Shown: positions 1 to 11,579 of the stretch, piece by piece
How the letters are laid out: each line of letters starts with the position of its first letter
Position numbering within the stretch: the first letter of the stretch is position 1
NCBI GenBank assembly: GCA_947683425.1
Contig: CANTUQ010000077.1
Span: 806,001-870,000 of the forward strand
Origin: Excoecaria cochinchinensis
Taxonomy: Eukaryota; Streptophyta; Magnoliopsida; Malpighiales; Euphorbiaceae
DNA length: 64,000 nt
Direction: 5' to 3'
Made by a program: the position numbers and the translations under genes
The notes under the pieces: generated by a model
Databases searched by the model: none
What the model saw: the letters and a program-made list of their open reading frames with translations, nothing else
Told to the model about the DNA's origin: nothing

Positions 1-354
1 CATTTCAAAGCAATCAGAAACTTATAACAAATCACATGACAAGTACGGATAATCATGTTAAATGTAAAGTCATGCTTACTTAAAACAGACATACATTCTG
101 AAGCCCATAGTCACATTCATATGCATATAAACTGATTTCTGAGATCCTTATCAAGCTCAAACGGATATCACATTCGAAGGCTAAAACATAATCTATATAA
201 GCATGCTCATATAATAAAGCCATACAATCAGTATTTCATAATCATATTCATTCAGAAATAATTCGATATATATATAATACATCGAGATACTCATTCAGAT
301 AATCCATTTATAGCCAAATCAGATCAGAGCAGTTCAGATAAACATTCAAAGAAC

Positions 355-637
355 ACCTGCTGACTCTAGGTAGTGGATAACGAGTGTACAGACAGTACTT
401 TCCGGGTACGAGCCGATTACAGACAGTACGTTACGGGTACGAACCGATTAAACCATTATACTTTAACTTTCACAGATATTTTCACAAGGGACCTTAAACA
501 AGATCCAATACAGAAAAGGGTTCGCGAGGAACCAAACGGGGACCTGATCAGGGTCCAAATCATTCAAAGGGCGCTGCAGCTACAGAAGACTCTATTAGGC
601 ATGCCTAACTATCCACTAGACTGACTCTCGCAGGTCA
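355..637 (-). other. Multi-hairpin LTR cassette of X
   Basis: The block is bounded by GTGGATAACGAG on the left and CTATCCACT on the right. In between lie short inverted repeats: GTAC..GGTAC twice, GGGACCTT-AAAC-AAGATCC, GGTTC-GCGAG-GAACC, GGACC-TGATCAG-GGTCC, the GCTGCAGC palindrome, and TTAGGCATGCCTAA. The same chain recurs in the LTRs of A, B, D and others. It lies downstream of the likely start of transcription, so an RNA role is inferred and not shown. Confidence 0.6.
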
Positions 638-1621
638 TGCATAAAACCATACACATTTCGAATCGTACAGCGCATAAATATATATATAAATATATACATC
701 ATGCATTAATCAAAGTACAATAGACATATAAATATGCTCATAAGGTTGGTCATATCTCATACATTCCCATTGCAAAACATAAGACAGTCAATATACTTAA
801 CATTTAAACACTGTTCTAAAGCATGCCAGGAATCAGGTATAGAAACACTATCATACCAATGATTATCAAAACATAATCCTAAACATGCATTAGGTGAAGA
901 TAACTAAATATAAATTGTGTACAGTTCAAATTACATTTAACATATCACATTGAATTCAAAGGTTAAAGCATAACAATGTATTCAGACGTCATCCATATTA
1001 TTCGAATAAGTTTAGCATAGCATAACATCAATCATACCTTGTACAAATCATATTCTGAAGCATGCAATAATCCAATCAATAACATTCTATCACTACTCAA
1101 TATATTGAAGTATGACAGGAACGCATGGGGAAATCATACTATGCCAATGACTAAAAACACATTATCCAAATCATGAAAATAATACCATATACCTTTAAGC
1201 ATGGCATGATATCTTTGGAGAAGAAACAGACTAGAGATATGGTAACATAATTTACATTAAGCTAGAACATGTCTGAGACTAATAATCAGAAAGTCAGCAT
1301 TCATAATTCCTTCGCATTCAGAATATGACGTGAAATACATATCACAAATAATAAGCATATTAAAGTCCAAACCATACTGTTAAAATCCCACAATCATTCA
1401 ACAGGATTACTATAATCCAAAACTGATTCCAAAATACTACATATAACTTATCTTAGATAACATATTATTAACACCAAATAAATTGGAATAATCAGTCATG
1501 TCATCAAGATAATATAACACACAGTAGAGGAAAAATACCATGAAAAGCTTTTGGAAACCATTTTATAAAGACTGGACGCTTGGGAAAGAAAAACAGAAGC
1601 AAATCAGAGGGATCGGGAGAC

Positions 1622-1846
1622 TGAGCAACCTTCACGTCACGTGAAGGTTGCTCACGTCGTGAGCAATTGCTCACGTTGCGTGAGCAAAGCTCATGTCTCG
1701 TAAGCAATCTGCTCACGTGGCGTGAGCATTGCTCACGTCGTGAGCAATCTGCTCACGTTACGTGAGCTTTGCTCACGTCGTGAGCTTTGCTCACGTCGTG
1801 AGCAATCTGCTCACGTCGTGAGGATTGCTCACGTCGCGTGAGCTGC
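1622..1846. repeat. CpG palindrome cluster (TCACG type)
   Basis: The cluster holds many copies of a unit close to GCTCACGTCGTGAGC, an inverted repeat around one central base, separated by short spacers such as AATCT and AATT. It stands out as CG-rich in an otherwise AT-rich LTR. It sits where A, D2, D3, D4, B and E carry clusters of different palindromes. Confidence 0.75.
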
Positions 1847-2926
1847 CTCCTTCCTCTTCCCCGATCCCAATTTTGCAGATTCCATCGTTTTCCAGAAATC
1901 CATTCTAAAACCATTCAGAATTCATTCAATCATGCATAAACTCATTCTTTATCACATAAATACATAACACAACATACTCAAGATCAATTTAAACTCAACA
2001 TCCCAGAATTTACTCAAAACAATCAAAAGCGAAATCATATTCCAAATTCTTTCAAGAACAGAAACCCTAAAATCACAGCAAGTTAAACTCAGCACTTTTA
2101 ATTCAATCTTAAGCATGCCTTATTAATACATCTAATCATATAGATCATACATAAACACATGCCAAACATACCAAATTCCAGAAATGCAATCACATATGCA
2201 TCATATGTGAGAAGTAGGGCAAAAACACTAAGAACTTCAAATACGGTAAACAGAGCTTCCAAACATTGCATGCAATCCAAAATGCTCCCAAACCTGAAAT
2301 CGAAGGTCCAAAATCAGCTTCAAAATCACTGCTCAATCCTTTCCTTGCCTTTACTTAGCTTCTTCTTACAATCCAATGCTTGCACAAATAAGAAACCACA
2401 CAATCCTTAGCCAAACCCTAACTTAACCAAAACAGGAGAAAGAAGAAGAAGAACAGGAGCACATACAAAATCTTAAACCACATACCTCTTTAAGCAACGT
2501 ACAAACTCCACCAAGCCAACCACAACCCAAGCCAACGGAAATGAAAGGAAAAACAAAGAGAAAGGAGAAGAGAAGAAGAAGAAGGAGCGTGAGATGAGGG
2601 ACACGTGAAAGCAAAACCAAAATCTGTGTTCCCTCTTCTCTCTTCTTCTTTTTCTTCTTTTTCTTCTTTCAATGCTCACCTAACAGACCCACATGGCAGA
2701 TCCTATTGGACCCCAAACTCCACTTAAACTTTTCCAAGTCCAATAATGCTCTTAAGTCCTTAAACAAAATACATTTCACTCACTTGCACAATTCTTCCTT
2801 ACAAACTTAATTAACTTTTCAATTAGATCCTTAGCACTCCAAATTCTCAAACACAAATTACTGAAATACCTTTCTGATCCCGACTTAGCATGCATAATCC
2901 GACCAGGGCTATTTTGAGGTGTGACA

Positions 2927-4197
2927 TATGCTATCATAGTTATTTCGGTATGTTGACATGCGTTTACATTACATGGTGTGGTAACATTTATATTGTGTAG
3001 TGTTATGGAGTATTGCTGTGTATATGTTATGCCGGTCTCTGCTGTTGTAGTAATTTCAGCATGTTATTAGGTTTCTATGTTTCTCTGTATGCTGCTACCT
3101 GTATTGATGTAGTAATGTGAGCGTATGGTGTATTAGCTTTGTAAGTGGTTTCAGTTAGTGAATGAGCATTGTTGGGTGACAGTCTTATGCATGTTTAGAT
3201 AGTTAGAGATTATGCGTTGATACTTAATGGATCTGAGTAAGTGTATGTAAGATTTATTCGTATTTTGCATAATGATGTGATGTTATGTTATTATTTTGGT
3301 CTCTGCTTTGGAGTGTCTTCAGCATGATATTATTTATATCAGAGTGGCGCAGCGGAAGTGTTGTGCTTTGACCTTGTCAGTCGGTTCTCGGCTAGGGTAC
3401 GTGTATTATGGCATGATAGTTGTACGATTGGACCTCTAGTGGCATTGCATGATATTGTGTGCATCATTGTATGGTAGTATAGTGCATCAATTTTGTAATT
3501 CGGGTATCAGTAATGTGTCTGTGCATCTTTGCATGATAGTTGCATTGTGTATGAATCAGCTTTTGGTTGGTATATGGGTATTTTGGTATGACATCTGCGT
3601 GTTTATATTATTTGTGTCTTGGTTTGATCCGCCTTCTGATATCTGAGACTTCGGTGGAACCGGTAAGTGTTTGCATATGAGTTTATATGTATTTCTGCAC
3701 AAGGATATGTGTTCGTTTGTTTAGTGTTGGATGTCTTTGTTCCTCCCCACTAAGCGTTATCGCTTAGCACGGGTTCTTTTCCCGTGTAGGTGGCAAGTTT
3801 TGGTTCGATTCGAGTCGAGCATCTGCAAGGTCGGCCACATAGGAGTTAGAAGTGTTTTGTTATTTTTGGCTTTAGCTCCTGTATTCGGATTCTATAATTT
3901 TGTAGCTTTTTGCTTATGTATTTTGCTATGTAAGGATCTTATTGTAATTAAGTTTTCAGTTATTCCTTCATTTTATCTTTCGCCTTATGCTTCCTCTGAA
4001 TGATTGTATGTATGTATGTGAGTTATTGTATGTTCAAATATTGTTTCTTTAAAGTTTTAATTTACGCAGTATTTCCGTATGTCGTCATTGTATGAATGTG
4101 TGCTTCCGCTTAGTGTATGTGTGCAAGTATGTGAGTGAGCGTAGGGTAGCGTTCCCGCCGGCGCCCTTCCAACGGGGGCGACGATGGGGGTGTTACA
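2927..4197 (+). repeat. 3' part of plus-sense LTR Y
   Basis: The stretch ends in GGGGGTGTTACA, the usual LTR end seen across this window, and contains the conserved double hairpin (3743-3794). No primer site follows the end: the next bases (CAACTGG) are not the Met or Arg type. It is therefore a truncated or solo LTR and not the 5' LTR of an element in the window. Its start is lost at or before LTR X. No credible coding sequence is seen. Confidence 0.6.
3743..3794 (+). other. Conserved LTR double hairpin in Y
   Basis: The sequence contains CACTAAGCG, a short loop and CGCTTAG, followed by a second stem (GCACGGG with CCCGTG) that leads into TAGGT. The same arrangement is found in A, B, D1-D4 and, more diverged, in E, F and C. 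It lies about 400-470 bases before the LTR end. Confidence 0.6.
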
Positions 4198-5130
4198 CAA
4201 CTGGTTTGGTCGCGATTTGCAGCAGGATCGGTGCCCCTTGGGATTGCTTTTAAATTTTATGCCTTTGGGGATTATGAGGTTCTCCTTTGATACTTGTAGT
4301 CATTCTTTGAAGGTAGTGCATCCCTTGTGGATTTTCACACTAGCTTTTCTTAGCGGGAAGTACGTCTTTTTCGGATTTTTACATAACCCTGTGCCTTATT
4401 TTTTTGCCTGGAATGGACCCAACCCAATCCAGCGGCTTTTATTCATTTTATTTTTTTATAGGACAGACTGCCTGTTCCCAGGTTTTCACCCTGCCCTTTG
4501 GCCTAACTTTTGCTTAGAGCGCCAATCACGGTTTTCATCTCTAACGGCCTTTTTTTTTATGAGAGAGGTTGAAGTTGTCGCAAAAGATCTTCCAGGTATG
4601 ATAGGCATGTGCTTATGTCTCATATTATGGTTGTATGAGCTTGGTTCTTATCATGAAGATGCTGTAGAATTGGCTTTATCGTGATGCTGTAGAAATGGCT
4701 TCATAGTTGATAGCAGGGTGAATCAGCTGAAGCGCTTGAGTGGCGAGGGTAGGAGAGAGGTAGGCAGTAGCAATGTGCTGGTTTTATATCGGAACTAGAC
4801 GAGTTTGAGTGTACAAGATGAACTGCTCTGGTAACACTAATATATCATTGCATAAGTGTATATATTTCAGCTCGATTTTACAATACGTGATCACTATTTA
4901 ACATAGATTCAGAATGCAAAATTACATCTAATTTCGGAATGGATCTTGTAAGCATCAGACTCCTATTTCCAATCAGCCCTCTCGGGTTTTCTTGATTGGA
5001 TATTTTCTCTCAAGCCTCTAATTTTTGCCCAGAGTGCCTTTTTTCGATTTTCACCCCGATGAGGCGCCAAATTTTAGCAAGGCTGCCTTTTTTCGGTTTT
5101 CAAACTGCGGGGCATTTATTCTCTTCTTTT
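4198..5130 (-). other. 3' untranslated region of the Tat-like remnant
   Basis: I find no convincing protein here. Read on the minus strand, a phrase of the kind GGGTGAAAA followed by GGC and then GCAAAA recurs, once near 5030-5110 and in looser form near 4470-4550. This suggests a degenerate internal duplication. A plus-strand frame of 166 codons at 4184-4684 has no recognisable domain and starts inside LTR Y, so I do not call it. Confidence 0.4.
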
Positions 5131-5139
5131 GATTTTTAG

Positions 5140-5583
5140 TCTTTAGCCATGGACCTTCTTGGGTCTATTGATGCTGACTGGTTCTTTGAACTTGTTTCCC
5201 TTACTGTCTGTCGGAATGCTGCTCCCTTGGATAACAACTTTTCAAGAACAAATGGGCCTTCATATGTTGGCATGAATTTACCTCGTCCGTCTGGAATACT
5301 CGGACCTATTTGCTTGTTAAACGATTGAATAAGGTATTTTTTGATAGATCTGATTGCGATTGTAATCCCAAAACTTGTTTCCGTTTAACGTGCCTAGCTG
5401 CTGTAGCCATTGCTTCCATGACTGCCCCTTAAAGATTTGACGCGCTTTAATGGGTAGTATTGCTTTTGCCCCATGCATCGAAGAATAAATTGTGACACTT
5501 GTAGGGGTTTTGACTGCAGACCCCAGCATAGGCCTCCTCCATAACCTTCTTGGCCTTCCTCTTGTCTGGCATCTCAGCTGCAT
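5140..5583 (-). pseudogene. Tat/Ogre-type integrase remnant
   Basis: Two pieces of an integrase can be read on the minus strand in different frames. Near 5540-5575 is KVMEEAYAGVC, which resembles the zinc-binding N-terminus. Near 5450-5490 is YSSMHGAKAILPIKA, which resembles the conserved region after the catalytic core. At about 5235-5295 is GRGKFMPTYEGPFVLEKLL, the typical Tat integrase C-terminus. The catalytic core that belongs between the first two is absent, and frame changes are needed, so the gene is dead. The resemblance is judged by eye. Confidence 0.6.
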
Positions 5584-6441
5584 GTCATCAGCTTACCTCT
5601 CGTGCTGCACACCCTCTACGCTGATGAACTGGGTGGATAGCTTGTGAATCAGTCTTTTGGTCCTTTTCAGTAGCTAAGAAGAACGACAAAATACAGGTAT
5701 GCATAGATTAACGGGATCTGAACAAAGCTTGCCCCCATATAACTTTCCCTTGCCCTATGTTGATAATCAAATTTTTTTTTCTCTTTTTTTTTGTATTTTT
5801 TTTTACATTTTTTTTTGCTTACATTTTTTTTCACTCCCCAACCAGTTTCGTCCAAATCCTGATAGTTTACACATACGCATATTTCCCTTCTTAACCATTG
5901 AGGATGACATTGATTTACCTAGTTGGGCTTTGTGCTTCAGTAAAAATTTAGCCCTAGTTCTGTTTGTGGATTCTCCCTTTTAGCCTTTCCTGTCCCTCCT
6001 GGCTTGAATCTTCTAGGCTTCTGTTTGATTGGTTCATGATCGGGATGCACTGTCATAGCATGTTCGGCGGCTTCATCTCTTGGCATGTCTTCACAGGTCC
6101 AGGCAAAGACTTTTTTTCATTTTTTTTCTTTCTTTCAAATTTTAATCTCTCTTCAAGAGTCATAGCAGATGCTATCAAGATTTTCTTTGGGTTCTCCAAA
6201 GTTTTGAGATTAAATGGACTGACATTAGTTGAGTCAATGTCAAATATAAATGTGCCATGATTATGCATAGTGAAATCACAAGAAACATCACACAAATAAA
6301 TAAAAACATTCATTCCACTTCATAAGAATAGAATTAAAACATCGTTATTAACTAGTTTAAAAATAAAAAAGAGCATCTAAATAGCTAACATTCTCCTTTC
6401 TTGCTAACACGGATGCCGTAGTCGACGGTCTATTATCATAT

Positions 6442-8031
6442 TCAGGAACCATCCCCTTGCCTCCTCGGTTCTTCATTAATGAGGTCTTGAATAAGCTTCC
6501 TCAGAGTTCGACACCCATCAGTTTCATGCCCAGTATGCTGATGGTAGGCACAATACAGATCTGCTCGGTGATTGGGATGCCCTTGGCTCCTGGCGGGTTT
6601 TGCAGGCTTTGGCTGTAGCTTCCCCTTATCGATGAAATAAAAGAGGTGCTCAGATAAAGGCTTATCCCAGATGGTATAGCAATCTTGAGTAGTCCCAATG
6701 TTCCCAACATTTCTCACACTGTTATCACCAAGACTCGAGCTTTCCTGATTATTCCCCCCAATGATGTTGCCTCCTCCTTCAACGGCCACCAGTTGTTTGC
6801 CATTAATAGGATCTTGCACTTGACCTTTTGGGGTTTGGTAATCATCCCTCAGATATTTAGCATGCCGACAACACTTCATATGCCTTCGATTTCTGGCTAG
6901 GTTAGCCAACCATGAATGCAGGTCCCCCTCCCATGCTTGAGGCAAAGATCCATCTATGCCGAAACAACACTTTTGGGCTGTTCTAACCATTGATGCTTCT
7001 TCAGTCCCTTGAGTGTTGGCACGGCTATCACACCTATACGGTCGACCTCTCTTCCCTAAGTTCACAAAGACTTTTTCGTGAGCAGCCAGGGTCATTGCAA
7101 GTTTAGACTCTGTAATCTCTTCCTCGAGGATATCCATCCTTCTTTTCAGGCCCCGTGTTACTGCCATAAACCCATTCTCTGAAACATGCCCTTTGCCTTT
7201 TCGCTCAGGTGACAGATCAACAGGTGACTTTCCTCCAGGTCCAGTCGGTGGTAGGTGTACTTCCTTAGTTGGATCATGCTCTTTTCGTAACATGGTAGGA
7301 GCAGTAGGCTGTCGTTCGGCAGATGGCACCATGACGGTGACTAAATTCTCCATAGTAGTCATTGTCCGAGTTTCAAACTTTTCAACCCTACCTTTTATCT
7401 CCTTTACCGCATCATCCTCTCCCTTGGGGAATTCATTCATCACAGTCTGAGGAATTACCTGCTCATCCTCTTCCTCCACCATGAGATCATCTTTTGGGTC
7501 AAGAATTCTTTTCTGCTCAACAGGTGCTGCTGCTCTGGGCTCAATATCTGTTTGTCGTACGATAGTGACTGCTATAGGAGCCTCTTCCATAATAGGAAAT
7601 TCAACTTGTTCAACAGCAGGGGTCAAAGGTGGTTGCTTGGCATTTGGTGCCATTTGAGCAGCGATATTTTCCATCATGGCCAACATCCTCCTTTCAAAAT
7701 CCCCAAGCCTCTTATCTAGGTCTTGTACCGTCAAAGCACTAGTCTCTCGTGGTAGTTCTGCTATCGAAGATGATTCACTAGTCGTTGAGAGTGACTCAAA
7801 ATCCCACTCAGACACTAATTCTGGCAATCCAAAGGGCGAGTCAGTCCTCACTAGTCGATCATCAGAACCTCTAGTCCACTTGGATGAATCTATGGTGGCT
7901 GAAAGATCCAGATTATTAGAATGATGCATGGATGACATGTATAATGCATGATCGTGAGCTATGCGGCACGCCACAGCCACATACAAGCAAGTAGATTCTT
8001 CCAACCTTTTAACTCCCACACACAAGGTCAA
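6442..8031 (-). CDS. gag: Tat/Ogre-like gag polyprotein, 529 aa
   Basis: This frame is open for 529 codons. The C-terminus holds the retroviral-type finger DLYCAYHQHTGHETDGC (Cys494, His497, His502, Cys507), followed by a helix that starts TLRKLIQDL. This is the form of nucleocapsid finger found in plant Tat/Ogre gag. The N-terminal half contains a repeated, probably helical segment: residues 104-140 (LDKRLGDFERRMLAMMENI) and 212-247 (IKGRVEKFETRTMTTMENL), with a weaker third copy near 294-320. No normal-length capsid domain is evident between 320 and 450, so part of gag may be deleted. The first ATG is at 8031, but internal ATGs near 7930-7940 are equally possible starts. Protease and pol do not follow, so the product alone could not support transposition. 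Confidence 0.65.
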   Translation of the reverse strand: MTLCVGVKRLEESTCLYVAVACRIAHDHALYMSSMHHSNNLDLSATIDSSKWTRGSDDRLVRTDSPFGLPELVSEWDFESLSTTSESSSIAELPRETSALTVQDLDKRLGDFERRMLAMMENIAAQMAPNAKQPPLTPAVEQVEFPIMEEAPIAVTIVRQTDIEPRAAAPVEQKRILDPKDDLMVEEEDEQVIPQTVMNEFPKGEDDAVKEIKGRVEKFETRTMTTMENLVTVMVPSAERQPTAPTMLRKEHDPTKEVHLPPTGPGGKSPVDLSPERKGKGHVSENGFMAVTRGLKRRMDILEEEITESKLAMTLAAHEKVFVNLGKRGRPYRCDSRANTQGTEEASMVRTAQKCCFGIDGSLPQAWEGDLHSWLANLARNRRHMKCCRHAKYLRDDYQTPKGQVQDPINGKQLVAVEGGGNIIGGNNQESSSLGDNSVRNVGNIGTTQDCYTIWDKPLSEHLFYFIDKGKLQPKPAKPARSQGHPNHRADLYCAYHQHTGHETDGCRTLRKLIQDLINEEPRRQGDGS

Positions 8032-8620
8032 TTGGTCTCTTCCTAGGTGGGCTTACTCCGTGGGTCAACAGGGGACTCGAGGAGCGCGTATAGTGCATAG
8101 CAGCACAATATCTCTCAAGATGTGCACACGTATGGATTCTGGCCATTATGTATTTAGACATTTCAACCAAATTACGGTGAAATCATCGAGGTATGAAAGC
8201 TTTTGATAGAAGACCACTTAATTTGTTTGATTTTATTTAATACATGATGGCCCACATAGCAAGCATTGTATTACGGTTTATTTCACCTAGTGGAAGTATC
8301 TATTGCCATTACATGAGCTTTGGTCAGGGTGATGTTACTTTAAGGCTACCCAAGCATGGTCCCTGCCTATCGGGTCTCCATTTAATATACCATGATGGTA
8401 CGAGGCTTAGGTTGGTGATTATCCTTAACACTTCCCTAGATTGAGTGAAAATAGGGTCGTGCTTCGGGAACGCACCGAGGTTAAGAAAGGGACCAAACTA
8501 GCATAATTCTAAGGCTCTAACATGGATGCAATGCAATTTTAGATGAGAGATGGAATTTTAGTTTCAAAAACCCAATTATACATTTTAACCAAGACATTTT
8601 CAGAGCAAAGTCACAAATAT

Positions 8621-8638
8621 TCCCTAGTGGAGTCGCCA
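8621..8638 (-). other. Primer binding site, Arg-tRNA type
   Basis: The minus strand reads TGGCGACTCCACTAGGGA, one base inside the LTR end ACGTCACA. Ogre-type elements are known to use a primer site of this form, attributed to tRNA-Arg. This fixes the orientation of the remnant and the LTR border. Confidence 0.65.
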
Positions 8639-10005
8639 CTGTGACGTGCGCCGAACCTAGCAAAGGCCCTCGTTGAACCCGCTTTTAGGATTCGAGGGAT
8701 TGGTTCGCGTCTTTTGGATCTTAGGTATTATGAGATATTTTCGGCACCTCCTTTCACAATAGAACATTGAAAAGGACCATCCATCGTCATAACACCTTTA
8801 GGCACTTTTGAGGTATTTTGGAGTCACCACCCAATTTATAAGAAATCGGGAAATGTTAACCTCTTATTGGTCTAAACCAGAGAGTGGTTCAGAACTTCAC
8901 ACTTATTCATGTCTTTAGTTAATTATAAATGAGTTTTTAAATTTTAAAATTTCACGTCTCATCTCATGCATTTAATGCAATTTATTTAAAGCGCACTTCA
9001 AGCATCGAGGAGGCAATAAAAGAAAAATATAAATAAAAGAATAAATAAAGCGGTAAACACACAAAGCCACGCCATTTACAAAAGGAAAATTGGGACAAAT
9101 ACAATCCCCAAATGAAAAAGAAAAGCTGAATTTAAATGAAAATCGGGACAGAATACAATCCCCAAATGAAATAAAATTGTTCTAAAAATAATTAATTACA
9201 AGGGCCCACAAAATATAAACGCAAATTTAAACAATCACACAAAATCAATCAAAAAAGGGAGGACATACATAAATCGGGATATTTATTTGGTTCAGGAACA
9301 TTGGTTCCTTCATGCTCATCAAAGAGTTATTTTGATATTTGTAGTGAAAATCGGGATGAGTGATCCCATTTTTAATAAATCAACTCTTCATTTTAGTCCG
9401 CAATGTTTTTGCATTTTTGGCTAAAATCTAGGACATTGGTCCTAATTTATTGATAAAAATCCCAATTTTATTGTACAAAATATTTTTGTGATTTTTTATT
9501 TTAACACGCGTATAAAATAAACTATTTTGTTTACGAGCAAAAACAATCACATAAATAGAGATAGAAAATGTCTCACCCAAGCGATGTAAACTCCTACGTG
9601 TCACGAGAAGTTCGGTCATGATAAATGCTCAAACAAATAAGCACGATATTTTACCCCGAATGAAAAAAACAACAAATAAAACATTAGCAATAATTCCAAA
9701 ATTATTTAATAATAAAAATAAAAGAAATCAAGTGTAAAATTAACACACCAATAGAATGAATAAAATAGATTAAATTGGACATACTAATTTAATATGTTAA
9801 TATCACATATAGAAGAAAAAAATCATGCAAGGTAATATTAATAATAATGACAAAAGCTAAATCATGAAATAACACCATGCAAAATATAATGACCATAATA
9901 AAAATAATGACAATAACGATACCAATCACACACCAATAAAAATAATAACAATATCAATAATAATAATGATAATAATAAGAATAATAGATGATGATAATAA
10001 CAATA

Positions 10006-10006
<1 letters not shown>

Positions 10007-10047
<41 letters not shown>

Positions 10048-10048
10048 T
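10007..10048. repeat. AAT trinucleotide microsatellite
   Basis: An almost perfect run of AAT units lies inside the Tat-like LTR, within a wider stretch rich in ATA and AAC triplets. Confidence 0.9.
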
Positions 10049-10317
10049 AACCAATAAAATTAGATGAATAAACAAGAGTAAGACAATCAAACATGCAATA
10101 AGAATAAGACAATCAAATACGCAACATAAAGTGATTAGTATTTAAGAATGCAAAAATCACAAGAAATAATACTAAAAAAAAATATCATGCAAATCCTATT
10201 TGTCATCCCCTAAACATCATGTATTTTATCCATTTTCATGCCAAGGACAAAATAAAGATGGAAAACTCATGCTAGATAATAAATCTCAACCCTAAAAAAA
10301 CATACATGCATTAATGC

Positions 10318-10370
10318 AAAATAAAATAAAATAAAATAAAATAAAATAAAATAAAATAAAATAAAATAAC
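10318..10370. repeat. AAAAT pentanucleotide microsatellite
   Basis: About ten tandem AAAAT units lie inside the Tat-like LTR. Confidence 0.9.
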
Positions 10371-11237
10371 ATAAATAAAATGAAATGAGATAAAAAAAAT
10401 GGATGCAAGAATCTTTACCCTCAGAATTAAGTAATATGAAAGCAAGATGTCTCAATCTATTCTCCTTGTCAAGATTCAAGAGTAAACTCAAAAATGTTCA
10501 AGAAAATCTTGAGTTCTTATCTCAAAAAAACTCAAGAACACTAATACTAAAAAATGATTTGATTTTTTTTTTGTATTTAATGTTTGATGAGAAAACTCAA
10601 GTTAAGAAATTAATTTTCCTTTCTCAAAGTTTTCAAGTTCAATAAAATTTTTGATATAAGAAAAAAACTAGAATAGAATTTAAAAAGAAAACTTGTAGAT
10701 TTAAAAAAGAAGAGAATTAAAAAGATTGAAGAAAATGATTTTAATTTTTAAGAATAAGAAAAGATGAACTCCAAGAACATTGAATTCTTTGTTTTTCCAG
10801 CAAAATACACTACCTCCCCTCAAGAATATCTCTCTCAAAGTGCCTTAGAAAAATGTATTTTCTTAGAGAAAATTTTCTTACTCCAAAAAATCCAATTTTT
10901 CCTCTTTTCCTTTTTTTTTTCAAATGAAAATCTAATTCCCGTTAAAACTCCAATCTCTTCCCCTTTCCAGCTCCCTCACAGATTTTTTCAAAGATCCCTC
11001 TTCCTAATTTCAACAAAAAACACTCAAAAATTCAAAGTAAAAACCCTAAAGTCAATAATTTACAATTAACATTTTTATTTATTTTTAATTATTTTTTGTT
11101 GTTTTTTGACTTTTAATTTCCACCCAATTTGGCTAACATTTGTTAAATTTGAATAAAAACTGAAAGAATCACAAGAAAAAATTATTTTTTAACCTAAAAA
11201 ATAAAAAATTCGATTTTTGGGGTATAGGGGTGCTGTT

Positions 11238-11325
11238 GGCAAGAAACCTCGCCGACGGGCAAGAAACCTCGCCGACGGGGGCAAGAAATCTCGCCCATGG
11301 GGCGAGATCTACGCGCAGCAACGCA
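11238..11325. repeat. GC-rich short repeat patch in the Tat-like LTR
   Basis: AAGAAACCTCGCCGACGGG occurs twice in tandem. A third diverged unit ends in the inverted repeat TCTCGCCC-ATG-GGGCGAGA. This is the only CG-rich patch in the LTR. Confidence 0.65.
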
Positions 11326-11579
11326 CAAGAAGCGCGCGGCTGCCGCAACTCGGCCTCCAAATTTTTTTTTAATTTTTAATTTTAGAAAATATAATAAAAT
11401 GAAATACAAAAATATTGATAAAAATAAGAATAAGAATAAACACTTTAAAAGGATTTTGAGGAAAATAAAAGAATTTGACAAAGAGATGATCGATTCTTAT
11501 TTTCTTGCTTGTGAATTAGTTTTTATTTTCATCATCAGGTAATCCTGATCTTGGACCGACTCGGGACCCGGTGTCTATA

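Larger units (their letters stand above)
1..2926 (-). repeat. Partial LTR X, Del/Tekay-type, minus sense
   Basis: The right border reads GAGGTGTGACA, the reverse complement of a TGTCACACC-type LTR start, so transcription would run right to left. The stretch carries the same landmarks in the same order as the D-family LTRs: the multi-hairpin cassette (355-637), a CpG palindrome cluster (1622-1846) and a pyrimidine/purine-rich stretch near 2550-2670. No coding sequence is present. The left end lies outside the window, so solo LTR and LTR of a longer element cannot be told apart. It appears to interrupt LTR Y, which resumes directly at 2927. Confidence 0.7.
4198..11579 (-). mobile_element. Tat/Ogre-like Ty3/gypsy remnant
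   Basis: On the minus strand the order is: LTR (8640-11579), one spacer base, a primer site matching TGGCGACTCCACTAGGGA (8621-8638), gag (6442-8031), integrase remnants (about 5140-5583), then a non-coding 3' region to 4198. Protease, RT and RNase H are missing. Less than 1 kb separates the gag zinc finger from the integrase remnants, so most of pol was deleted. The left (3') LTR is not seen, and the element ends against LTR Y. Assignment rests on the primer site, the C-x2-H-x4-H-x4-C gag finger and the integrase C-terminus, all features of the Tat lineage. Confidence 0.7.
8640..11579 (-). repeat. 5' LTR of the Tat-like element
   Basis: The plus-strand left border is TGTGACG, next to the primer site. 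The right border is GGTGTCTATA, which reads TATAGACACC on the minus strand and is probably a TG start changed to TA. The LTR is about 2.9 kb, very AT-rich, and holds simple repeats (AAT at 10007-10048, AAAAT at 10318-10370). A GC-rich patch with repeated AAACCTCGCCGACGGG lies at 11238-11325. No genes are seen. The second LTR is not in the window, so an age cannot be estimated. Confidence 0.6.

Noticed and set aside
3449..4003. Hydrophobic plus-strand frames in LTR Y that could suggest membrane proteins
   Set aside because: T-rich LTR sequence gives Phe/Leu/Val-rich translations. The LTR landmarks (double hairpin, GGTGTTACA end) explain the region.
4184..4684. 166-codon plus-strand frame
   Set aside because: It begins inside the end of LTR Y and runs antisense through the Tat-like 3' region. 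Some Tat elements are reported to carry antisense frames, but nothing here resembles a known one.
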